Shown here one piece after another: positions 25,701 to 37,700 of a DNA stretch of 64,000 nt. Source of the DNA: Macrostomum hystrix (lineage: Eukaryota > Platyhelminthes > Macrostomidae); assembly GCA_950097015.1 (NCBI GenBank), contig CATNEN010000003.1:7032001-7096000 (forward strand), given 5' to 3'. Under the pieces are notes generated by a model. It did no database searches, was not told the origin of the DNA, and saw nothing but the letters and a program-made list of their open reading frames with translations. Every line of letters starts with the position of its first letter. Position 1 is the stretch's first letter. Both the position numbers and the translations under genes were made by a program.

Positions 25701-28700
25701 TCAGTTTGAGAATGTAGTCAAAGGTTTTTGGAAATTCATCTCTTAGTGAAGCTTTTTCCGAAGCCCGATTTGTCCCAGCCCAATTCAGAACCTTTGCCAC
25801 ATTGACTGAAATGGTTGTCTTACATGCCATGTACGTGGCAGATCGCACATCTGAACCACCGATCCGACCGATTGAATTCAGAACGACATTTTCATTTTCA
25901 TTTAGGTGCTCTTCGAACAATTTTAGATCACCAATTGTTCCAATTGGTAAATGGCAAGGAAGTTGCTGAAGCACGTTTGCAGAACTTATCTGCTGTTTTG
26001 AAATGAGATTGCGAAGCATTTGATTGTTTTCTCTAACCAAGACAAACGTCGCACAAAGAAGACGGAGGTGACTAGGACCAGTTGTTGCGTCTCTGTTTGC
26101 TCCACGTTCTGCCAATAGCTCAGTGGCAATAGATTCAAAGGCCTCATTGCTGATGCCGAAATCAGCATTCCTGGCTGCGGAATTTCTGGCGCTTGCACCT
26201 CTTGGCGTTAATGTCACGTCTAGAGAGTCTAAGAGCTTCGGTTGAGTTGAAGCAGTAGCCACGGTTGTTGCAACGTTGCTAGGCGTCACCCCCGCAGCAG
26301 CCACGGTTGTCGCAACGTTGCTAGGCGTCACCCCCGCAGCAGCCACGGTTGTCGCAACGTTGCTAGGCGTCAACCCCGCAGCAGCCACGGTTGTCGCAAC
26401 GTTGCTAGGCGTCAACCCCGCAGCAGCCACGGTTGTCGCAACGTTGCTAGGCGTCAACCCCGCAGCAGCCACGGTTGTCGCAACGTTGCTAGGCGTCACC
26501 CCCGCAGCAGCCACGGTTGTCGCAACGTTGCTAGGCGTCACCGCAGCAGCCGACTTGGGTGTCGTAGTCGCGTCCATGAAAGTGGCAGCTGCAGATCCCA
26601 GTGGCAGACTCTGATTGTAAGCGGTCATTACTCTTACATAAAGAGGTGGCGGCACTGGATCATCGTCATCACTAGTCTGTTCATATCTTGAGATGCTCGT
26701 GTCACTGCTTCTTTTATTCGCAGGATGTTTGTCGATTAACCTGGATTCTGCATTTGATAAGCACGGGAAAATAATTTCAAGTCAATACATTAGGAAAAAT
26801 GCATTATAGTATATCCACCTGAAAACATACCTTCAGGACGTCTTCTTTTCCTAGCCAATTCATGATCTGAGTCGCTGCAAGAGAGACTTGAAAATTGGTA
26901 CTTCTTTTCCTTATCGACAGCAGTCGCATATTCATCTGAAGTTAAACGAATTGTTTAAACACTTTAAACGATAGCTAAAAAATTGTTTCTTGAAAATAAA
27001 AGCAAAGTTACACTTACTACTTCGAAATACGATTTTGAATTCATGATATTCGTCCCAGTTAGCCATTGGGCTCTTAGAATACATTTTCCGATGGTCATCA
27101 CTGGCAGGTGGGAAGTAAACTGTGTTAGAATTGGAATCAAGCCAGGTGCTAGGAATTACAGCAATGGTTCCTTCAGCAAAGCTAACAACAAGCCAATTTT
27201 TCTCCATGTGAATCTGGAAAGTCAAGGCGAAGAGGAATGATAACATATCCTTTCTTTACAGGAAAACCGCAAGCCTTGTCCAATATGCAATCATCAGTGA
27301 CATCGAATGGTGCTCCAAAACAGCCATCTTTGACAAAAAATATTCCTACAGCTGAACTTTTTATTGGATAGGAATAAAAATCTTCTTTCTGTGTAAATTC
27401 CATCACCTTGAACTTAGCAGGCAAAACTTCAGTAACAAGACAGACTTGAAGAGTCCTTGTGATAATAAAACAATCTCTGCTGTTAACTCTTATTGTACTC
27501 TTGTGAGATGGTACGGCAAGCTCAGCCCTGGACCTTTTTGTCATCAAATATTCACCAGTCCGATTTCTCAGTTGAGCAATCACTTGATTACCACTGCATA
27601 GTCTGTTCTTTAGAATCTGCAAAAAACTTTCAAATCGAAAAGCAGAAAATGCATCTACTGCACCAAATTTTTCACAGTCATTTGGCAAATGAATCAGAGA
27701 ATGAACTATGTTTGAGACAAATCCACGTCCATACAATCCAGATGACTTTGTAACAAATTCTTTTAGCAGATTGGTTGCAGCAACAACATTTACACTTAGC
27801 ATTGCAGATTTACCACAAAGAAGATGCATTGCAATGTGAAAGTATAGAAAATGAGGATAAATGTCCTTTGGAATACTAGCATCATTTAAAACAATGATTC
27901 CATAATAGAGAATAAATGATCGGAATTCAGCTCCTTTCCAATAGCAAAGCTCATTAAGCCCTCGTGGCTTTCGGCAAAATTCTGATGGGACATGTGATTT
28001 TAATGAAACTAAATTGGCAGATAAAGTCTTAATAGCCTGACTTGGCATTCGGACCTTGTATGGGCCCTCTTTTATCCAGAAATACATCATCCTTCTCATA
28101 ACACCAAGATATGCCACATGAAGAACATCAAGTGGAAATGATGCAACCATGTCAATTGAATTTAATTCAAGAAATGGTGATAATCCATTGGCTTCATTAT
28201 GGTGATCCTCATCAATTTGCAGTCGAAATTCAAGATCAGTTCGTAGATCAGCATTAACTTCATCAAAGACAATGCAACTTCTTTCCTCACATCGAGTACC
28301 TTCTACTTTACATTTGTCACAACTATGATAACCAGTTGGATACTTAGTGCACTTCAATAAGCACCTAGCTGGTGCATCACAAATTATTGCCTTTGTTAAA
28401 ATTGCATAATGATGACCACAATAATCAAATCCACTTGAAATTAGATGATTCAATTCTTTAATCAGTTCAGAACACAGTTGTTTGGGATTTGGCTTATCTC
28501 TTGAATAATAGAACTGGATGACAAAAGGTTCAGATTGTAATTCAGGAACAAAACCAAGAATAGGCCAGCACTGGTAGCCAGAACTTTTGAAAAAACTGAT
28601 TCCATCAATATTTAGGAATAGAGTCAACTGATTAGATTTGGTATGTATGCTTGATAAAGAATTATCTATTATAGATTCAATTGCAGACTGTACACCAACA

Positions 28701-31700
28701 TAATAGATATCTTTAGAACAGTAATATGACTTTGCATTAGTGCTATGAGCCAACAATGTTGATGCTGTCAATGGAAGATCCAAATTTGGAAAATGTTTAG
28801 CATGTAGATGCAGTAAAGACGTAATATGTACTTGACTCACTTTGGCTTCAACAACCCATGCAGCCAAGTCATCTTTGAAGCTACTTTGGACTTTGTCATA
28901 AGACTCTGACCTTTCTGATAAGTCTGATAAAAATTCTTTTGTAATGTCTACAAAATGTTGTAGCAATGTGTCTTCATGTTCAAAATGGTCAACATCAGAA
29001 GTATCTTCCACCTCAATAAGGTGAAGACCATTATTAGAAAACTCTTCTAAGACAAAGTTGCTCAAAATCTTGTCAATGTCAATATCAATATCTGACAAAC
29101 AAATGCCACTAGATGATTCATCTTGAAGTGGGTATAAATAGTAAATTTGTTGAGACAATGAATTTTCTATATGTTTCTCTTGGTCTTTTATTTTAGCTTC
29201 AATTTCATTAATACTTCGCTTTAGTTGCCTTTGGTTCATTTACATCTGGAATTCAAAATTAGTCAATTGTTTTAAATCAATCTTACAATGTCTATCACAT
29301 TGAAAAAATATTATGATGATTGTACTAAGGTGCCAACTGTTAGGCCTAAGTTAAATTTATTTAGTAATATGAATAAGCTACATATAAAAAGTTGCTTTAG
29401 ATATAAATAATAGATAGAAAATAATACTAACATAATAGATATTAACATACTATATAGACACTGGCTACAATAGGGCAAACAGTTATTTAGACAAAATAAT
29501 TATTTCAACAGATTTTATTTCATTGCCTAAAACAAAAATAACATTTTATAAAATTATGTTATAAAATAACATTTACATTTACAAATAACGATAACATAAA
29601 CATTTTTCTTAAACTATCTGTCTATATTTTTAGTTTTTGTAGCTGAATATCTAGATTATAGAATATAATAGAATATTCCGCTAGTTCAATAAGGATTTAA
29701 TTTAAAATTTCATTGACGGCCATCTTGATTTTTGTATTATAAGAAAATTCATATTTCTTTTGCAACTTTTTTTATTTCTGCCTAAATCTCCAAATTAAAA
29801 TAATAACTAAATTATTATCTATTAAGTTATTAGACTAAAAATTGATTTTACAGTTTGGAATTATTGTTAATTTTTAGTTACCGCATTAACGTTACATAAA
29901 AATCTTATAAATAACGAGAAGCAAACGTTAGTCCTAACGTTAGCATGGACTAGGGATGGGACTGGCGTGCTCATAAAGCAGTTGTTGCAGACTGTGTGAC
30001 ACTTAGATGTTTTCGAGATAGTTCCCACTGCCGCCAGTTGCGATCGGAGAGTTTTGCCGTGCTTAGGAAGACGATTCCCTGGCACCAGTCTGTGAAGCAG
30101 AGCGAGGATCCTTGTCAGGCCGCCCAGTGAGACATTTAAGTCCCGGGCACAGGAACTGACCTCACAAATGGCTTCTCCGAGTTCACTGGCAAAGCATCGT
30201 GCCAGTCAACTGCCATGATTGTTCTGGGCACCGGATCGTCATCACCGTCGTCTGGGTGATCGGTTGCTTCTCCGAAGGACGATTGATCGTCTGGGAATTT
30301 AATGCAATTCGTAAGAGATATATTTAAGCGTCATTAAGTGTAAAGCGCATGGAATGAGTACCTAAGGTTTGCATATTTGATCGCTGAAATCCATCGTGGA
30401 TGGGGCTAATTAATTATGCCTGTGTTTAGCTCATTATTTCGGTCACTCACCACTAATGTCAGACTGATCATCCGACTCATCGTCGCTACTATCTGCAACC
30501 GAATATGCTTCGGCTTCGCCACCAGAACAACTTGGACCAACGGCAGCGCCAGTCGGAACAGCATCGTCAGTGGCAGCGCCACTTGCAAAGGTGGCAGCGC
30601 GACTCGCACATATGGCAGGGCTACTTGCAAAAGTGTCAGGCGCGGCGTTAATATGACCTGTAGGTGATGGAGACCGTGGTCTGGTGTCCAGGCCTGACGC
30701 GTTAGCTTCCACCCTGTGCTTCTTCATGTACCGTCGCATGTAAATGCGGCGGTTCATTGCGGGATCGTCGTCGTCACCGTTGTCCATTGTCGCCGAATGG
30801 ATACAATTGACTATGGTACAGCAAAGCGAAATGAAATGGAATTTTTTTATATAGACTTCATTAAGATAGAACACATGTACGACAATCAAGACTGTACTAT
30901 TCATATTCATGTGTGTTATTCAATATTAAAAATCTTTGCCATTTCTGCATTGTTCTATTGTTGCAATGTGCTGACTATATCATTTCATCTACGATGATGT
31001 CTCATGCCATTTTCTATTTCCATTATATTTCTATTTTCTATTTCTATTCTACGCAGCTCTATGTTCCTATATCAGGCCCAATGAACCGGCAGAGGCAAGC
31101 GAAGAAGTATTGAACACGGAAACAAGCTGCTAGGAAACAAACGACCCGACACTGGCTGTGCAATGGTACCACGCATGCACATTGGTTTACACATTGGACC
31201 ATATATATTTCTTGAAAAACACCAAAGCACACAAACAGTACACATTCAAATAAAGGTATCATACATTATTACACATTTGAACTGCATTTATCCGGGAAAA
31301 TAGCCGGCTTTCGTCTGGAAATTTGCCGGAAGAAGCGGCGGAACAAAAACCGGATCAAAATACGGATGAACACAGACAGTTTGTCCGGATATTTCCGGAA
31401 ATTGATCCTGTTTCATCCGGATATAGTCCGGAGAATCGACCGGATAAAAATCCGGATGAAAGTGACAAAATTTACCAGAATAGCACGTCTTCTTCTGGAT
31501 TTCGTCCGGAATTTTCTCCGGAATTTCGTCCGTAAGTGCCAACCGGATGAACTCCGGACGAAAACCTGCTAGATCCAACTTTTATCCGGAAAATACCCCA
31601 AATCCGGACCAATCCGGACAAAGGACGGATAAACTCCGGACCAAATATCCAGGCGGGTATCGTAGCTATGTACCTAGGATTATCGTAGCTATGTACCTTG

Positions 31701-34700
31701 GATTATCGTAGCTAAGTACCTAGGATTATCGTTGCTAAGTACCTAGGATTATAGATACATAGATAGATACATTATAGATATTATCGTACCTAGATCGCAG
31801 CTACACACCTACGATTATCGTAGATATACATTTAGGATAATCTTAGATTTGCATTTAGGATTATCGTAGATGTGTACCTAGGATTATCGTAGCTATGTGC
31901 ATAAGATTATAGAATTTTAATGAGGAATATAGTAGCTTTTTATTGGGATTATAGTTGCTATTTGAGTTTATCAACTTTTTGTATTTAGGGATCTAATTAG
32001 AGATTATCGACGATATCTACTTAGAGAGTATCCCATTCGCTCAGGTGCGAAAAGAGGGAGGCACGGATGCAATCGGCGACATCATGCTTCAACACCTGCC
32101 CCAATTAACCTGCTACGTTCGGTTCTGCGGTCGGCAGAGCGCGGCGACACAATTGTTGACCCAGCGAATGAACGCCCTGCCAGAATTGGCCAAATTAATT
32201 CGCACCTGCGAGCAGCAGACCTCAAGCGGCAAGCTGATGGGCCTGATCCAGTACTTTGTCAAGCCAATGCAGAGGATCACTCGATATCCGTTGCTAATTG
32301 AGAAACTGCTCAAAGTTACGCCCGAGTCTCATTCTGATCGAGGCAGCCTTCAGGAGGCCCTAGAAGAGGCTAAGAAATTGTGCCTGACTGTTAACGAGAG
32401 CGTCCGCGAGACGGAAAATTCCGGCAGATTGGAGTGGTGCCAGGTGAGACCTGACAAGTGACTGGGTGTGTGAATAGGTGACTAGGTGTGTGAATAGGTG
32501 AATGTGTGTGTGAATAGGTGACTGTGTGTGAATAGGTGACTGGGTCTGTGAATAGGTGACTAGGTGTGTGAATAGGTGACTGTGTGTGTGAATAGGTGAC
32601 TGGGTCTGTGAATAGGTGACTAGGTGTGTGAATAGGTGACTGTGTGTGTGAATAGGTGACTGGGTGTGTGAATAGGTGACTGTGTGTGTGAATAGGTGAC
32701 TAGGTGTGTGAATAGGTGACTGGGTGTGTGAATAGGTGACTGGGTGTGTGAATTGGTGACTGAGTGTGTGAACATTAGAGTGGGTGTGAACAGATGAATA
32801 GGTGTGTATCTACGTGAATAGGTGAGTGAATCAGAGAATCCTTTAACCAATCGCCTTCGTCAAAAACCAGGACCACATCATCTGCGAAGGCCTGTCCGAG
32901 AAGCTGGTATTCAATTCGCAGACCAACTGCCTGGGCCAACGTCGCCTAGTTCACTGGGGCACTCTGGTGAAGCATCGCGGTGGCAAAGAGTTAGTCGTCT
33001 TCCTATTCAACGACTTCCTACTGCTGACTGCGCCAACATTTAACACCCAGGGCCGGCCGTTTGTGTTTCCCTCTCTAGCCTTGGACGGAAACAGCGCGTC
33101 CAGCGATGCCAGTAACAGCAGCGAGAAGCAGAAATATCGCATGTATAAGAGGCCGATTATACTCAACGATCTCATGGTGGTGCCGGAGCCGGATAGAGAC
33201 AGCGGCAGCGAGCCGCCACTTTTATCCTTCCGCGTGCTGCCTAGCGACGATTGGCTGTTCCGCTGTCAGAGCGCCCAAGATAGGGACCGGTGGAAGGATC
33301 GACTGGCTAAGACTGCCAAGGAGTATCACACTGCTACTGGTGAGTTTGAGATGCTTGCGCAATGCCTGCGGATTGCTCTGTTAGTGCAGTTTGCTAGCTG
33401 TGTTATTGTAGTGCCTCTCTGCGTGACTCTCTGTGCCATTTGCCCGGGCACATGTCAGACTGCTTGGTTGCTTTTCCATTCGCTTCTTGACCTGTGCTTT
33501 CTGACCGCTTGCCCTTTTGCTTTTCTGACCCCCAAACCCCTTCTGACCCCCTACCCCATCTGACACCCAACCCCCTTCTGACCCCCAACCCCCTTCTGAC
33601 CCCAAACCCCTTCTGACACCCCAACCCTCTTCTGACCCCCAAATCCTTTCTGACCCCATACCCCATCTGACACGCCAACCCCCTTCTGACGCCCCAAACC
33701 CTATCTGACACCCAACCCCCTTCTGACCCCCAAACCCTTTCTAAACCCCAACCCGCATCTGACGCCCAAACCCACTTCTGACACCCCAACCCCCTTCTGA
33801 CCCCAAACCCTTTCTGACCCCAAACCCCATCTGACACCCCAACCCCCTTCTGACCCCCAACCCTATCTGACACCCAACCCCCTTCTGACCCCCAACCCCC
33901 TATCTGACCCCCAACCCTATCTGACACCCCAACCCCTTCTGACCCCCAACCCCCTTCTGACCCCCAACCCTATCTGACACCCAACCCCCTTCTGACCCCC
34001 AACCCCCTATCTGACCCCCAACCCTATCTGACACCCAACCCCCTTCTGACCCCCAACCCTATCTGACACCCAACCCCCTTCTGATCTGACCCCAAACCCC
34101 TTTCTGACCCCCTACCCCATCAGACACCCCAACCCCTTCTGACCCCAAACCCTTTCTGACCCCAAACCCCATCTGACACCCCAACCCCCTTCTGACCCCC
34201 AACCCCCTTCTGACCCCCAACCCTATCTGACACCCAACCCCCTTCTGACACCCCAACCCCCATCTGACGCCCCAACCCCCTTCTGACCCCCAACCCTATC
34301 TGACACCCAACCCCCTTCTGACCCCCAACCCTATCTGACACCCAACCCCCTTCTGACACCCCAACCCCCATCTGACGCCCCAACCCCCTTCTGACCCCCA
34401 ACCCTATCTGACACCCAACCCCCTTCTGACCTCCTACCCTATCTGACACCCCAACCCCCTTCTGACACCCCAAACCCTATCTGACACCCAACCCCCTTCT
34501 GACACCAGAAACCCCTTCTGACCCCTAACCCCTTTTGATTCCAAGTCGCTTCGGGCTCCCAGCCCCTTCTGACCCCAACACCTTCTGACCCCTTTAATGG
34601 CCTTCTCTTCCCTCGTTAACCCGTTCTTATGATTTATTCATTGTTCCTTTCAATAAATGGATCCAATATTTACATGTTTATAATTAGTCCAGCATTTTAT

Positions 34701-37700
34701 CTTTCAAACTAGACCAATAATTTCATTTGCTTTCTTTTAGCAAAATAAAAGTAGTTTAAGAGCTTGCTTAACTATTGCCTATTCTGATAGGAAACAATTT
34801 TCATTTGTTTTCAAAACTTAAAATATCTATTCACAGTTTAGTATTTTGATCTTCACAAACCGTTCAGCACAAACATGTTCACTAATGTGTTCACCAACTA
34901 TTTATTTCATTTTGTTCACATTAATCTGCAGGTCGATTTGGTAAGTGTCTAGTAGATTTGGTCACGCATAGCCTATTCTATCTCTTGGCGGTTAATTGAT
35001 TTAAAAAATGCTATCTATGCGTCCTGTTTTTCTAGAGTTTTTGTGTCCAATTATTTCCTTTCTTTAATTTACAGGTACATGTAAACTTTGATTAACTTAA
35101 TATTGCGCAATCTTAGGTGTGAGTGGAGTAAATAAAAGTCTATAGACAGGCATGACAGTATTGCTATTAAAAATGGTGATTGGGTAGATTATCTTAAAAA
35201 TCAATCACGAACAAATAATCGGTGGTTTGACGGGTTTATTGGCTAGTAAATTGGAGTAACGATGTAAAGTACATTGATTTTTACCGTAAATATGCTTATT
35301 TATATACAATATGGTATATATAGAGAACGTTACTTTAAAATTTAAATCGTTACCCGCTAAAAAATAGGGATGTTTCTTTGGGTGATTCCAGTTGGAAACA
35401 GCCGAACGCTGGAAACATACCAATCGGGTGATTCCATGCTTAGAATCTACCCAACTGGGCGTTTTCTCGGTGCTTCTTGGTGGCGAAATGGAATCACCCA
35501 ACGAATCCTCCAGTTCGGAAGATTCCATGCTCAAAAACCGCCGACGAATCGCCCGTAAATAATTCTCTGGTTGTCCCATGGGCCACTGGTTCGGGTGATT
35601 CTTCGGCGGTTTCCGCACAATTTACGGTTACATCGGCTGCTTCCTCGGTGGTTTCTTCAAGTCTTGCGAGACAGGGGGGATTTTGGTAGATTCCACTCCT
35701 ATTTTGCACAAAAAACCCGCCGAAGAAGCAGCCGAATTTTTCACATGGTATTTGACGGTTAATTAAATGAATGTTCATTCACAATTTTTCTGTTTGTTGT
35801 TGTAACTAAGTTATATTGTATAGCCTAGTGGTCTGATCGTGAAGTAGTTCCCTTATCTGCAAAACTGTGCTCTAGCATATTAAACTACTTGAACTAGTAT
35901 TAAGTAGGACACACAGCGATTATAATAATTATCGGTGTCGTAAAACTAGTTGCTATGGTATGGCAACCGAATTTTACAATAGTAAGAACAGTGTTGTCTC
36001 TAATTTCTTATTGAATAGTTATTAGCTACTGCAAGTAGGAACTTTAGCATTTTTCTGTCAAATTTAAGCTACATTGTGACCAACGCACATTCTACTACAG
36101 TTGAACACAAATTGATTGATTGAATCTACAAGTAAATTTCATTTATTTTTCTAACTAAGAAATCCAAATCCAGAGACGCAATCGAGCTGTGAGTTAGGGA
36201 GAATTTTATGCCCGCCAATGGCATAATGCTGCTTCCACACTTCCATGATGCTTCTATTATTTGTTCCTTGTTAATGTGTTATTAGCCTAATTTAAAAAAA
36301 CATAGCTTGCTTCTCATTGTTCTTAGTTATGACCAAAACAGGTTTCTAACGAATCTTACTATTCAGTCACTAATCACTTCACAGATTAGAATTCTATTCA
36401 AGTACATTATATAGATATAGCCGTTTGCAAGTCTATAATACAAATAATAAATCATTAGTTTGCTCTGTGACATATTTGTAATCTGGCATTACTCAATTTG
36501 CGATAACTGTGTAACAATGGTTGCCTGTTTATTAATACTCGCATGTTCACTTTGGGGGTCGGTGGCAAAGAGCTTAACGGGTTCGTCTCTCGCACCAAGG
36601 TCCCTGAGCTCGATTCCACGGCGAGGCCACATTCATTTGGGGCGCAGCCGCGAAGAGAAGGCTTGGGGGCTTGTCGTGCAATTTACGACCTTGAGGGCCA
36701 ACCTCCAAGGCGCATTGAAAGTGTACACTGCCTGACGATGAGAAAGTCAGGGCAGATGTACACACCTGTGTGAGTGTGTCTGCGTACAGCATCTCTGTGC
36801 GTGTGTGCTCAGGAGTCAGCGAAATGGGCAGAATTGCCTCCTCGCTGGCTGCGGGTCTAGTGTCACCAAATAATGTGCCATTGCCCGCAGCCCTCCTGCA
36901 ATTATCATAATACTATTTTTGTTATGTTCACGTAAAATTTAGTTTATAAAAATATTTGACAACTTTTGATCTGATGCTCGTGAAATGCCATGTTTTCTGT
37001 TGCTTGAAAATAAAGTTTTATTAAACAGTTTTAATCTTACTTCTAAGAACTAGGAATCAAAGTCAGAAATTTAATTAGGTGTAACTGCCTATGTAGTCCG
37101 TGGACGTATCTTTTATTCTGTCTCAATAATTAATGCACATTTCTACTACTATTACCTCATAATTTACTTAAATAGTCTGTTTCAAATCCTCATTCTTATC
37201 TGACCTTTGAAAACATAATAATAAGTATTTAGACAATGCAATACTATAATGTCTAAAATATTGTTGCTTAAATACGTGTCTGCAAACATTAAAATAGATT
37301 TGGAAAATGTGATAGTTTTGTTTCATCCTTTGCGTTTTCCTCGTTTCTCATTGCTTTTTAGAGAAATTGGCGATCGAAAGTAAATGAAAAGACGCAGGTT
37401 CACTATCTTGATGATTAAGTGTTTTGTTTTCAGTATTGTTACAATTAAATTAATTTTACTTTTAATCCGTTAATATTTAGTTTTTACTCATTATCAATCA
37501 ATTCTAACAGATTATACGTTTTGTAAATCAAATCATTTTTTCTAATCCCTGACCTGTGCAATTAAGACGTTAAGTGTGCATTATATTTATTTTTAATCTA
37601 ACACCTTTTTGGACATGAACAAAAATATGGATTTCTCGATTCTCAATACTCTTATGAGAAAATGATAACTGAAATTCTTATGGAAATAGTAACTAAATTT

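Larger units (their letters stand above)
24480..29955 (-). mobile_element. nested CACTA/CMC-like DNA transposon (inner)
   Basis: A 5476-bp element inserted in the outer element's transposase. Inverted ends CCCTAGTCCA (left) and the complement at the right, flanked by a 2-bp AT duplication (24478-24479 and 29956-29957). Subterminal arrays of AACGTTAG/CCGTTAG lie at 24490-24635 and 29880-29945. It carries two intact minus-strand genes, a transposase and a spliced DUF4806 gene. Base composition is more AT-rich than the surrounding outer element. Confidence 0.87.
23574..30787 (-). pseudogene. broken CACTA-like transposase of the outer element
   Basis: Minus-strand gene in pieces. Exon 1, 30787-30451, starts MDNGDDDDPAMNRR and is acidic/low complexity. 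Exon 2 starts at 30290 after a good acceptor and needs a frameshift near 30200 to continue into a region ending KCHTVCNNCFMSTPVP at 29956. The nested transposon splits it there; the frame resumes exactly at 24479 with CNPINATCGHCG. Next come the hallmark VYPVYLSVNEVHDRLKLRFV, a second-Asp motif AIFDAPARA and YGCEKHC. Another frameshift occurs near 23888, then a GFDFM segment with CYLH, a possible (C/D)xxH motif. Below 23600 the match is lost. At least two frameshifts plus the insertion make it non-functional. Confidence 0.7.
21548..31657 (-). mobile_element. CACTA/CMC-like DNA transposon (outer)
   Basis: A 10,110-bp insertion with perfect inverted ends (CCCGCCTGGATATTTGGTCC at the left, its complement at the right), flanked by a TA duplication (21546-21547 and 31658-31659). 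Removing it and one TA restores the interrupted minisatellite unit GGAT-TA-TCGTAG. Both ends carry many short subterminal TCCGGA/CATCCGG motifs in both orientations (21560-21800 and 31285-31650), typical of CACTA elements. Its minus-strand transposase is decayed and split by a nested element at 24480-29955. Without the nested insertion the element would be about 4.6 kb. Confidence 0.88.

Noticed and set aside
26276-26614. Plus-strand Ala/Val-rich frame
   Set aside because: Antisense of the 42-bp coding repeat of the DUF4806 gene.
33381-34473. GVRRGLG-repeat open frames on the minus strand
   Set aside because: Translation of the C-rich intron-11 minisatellite; no splice or start evidence.
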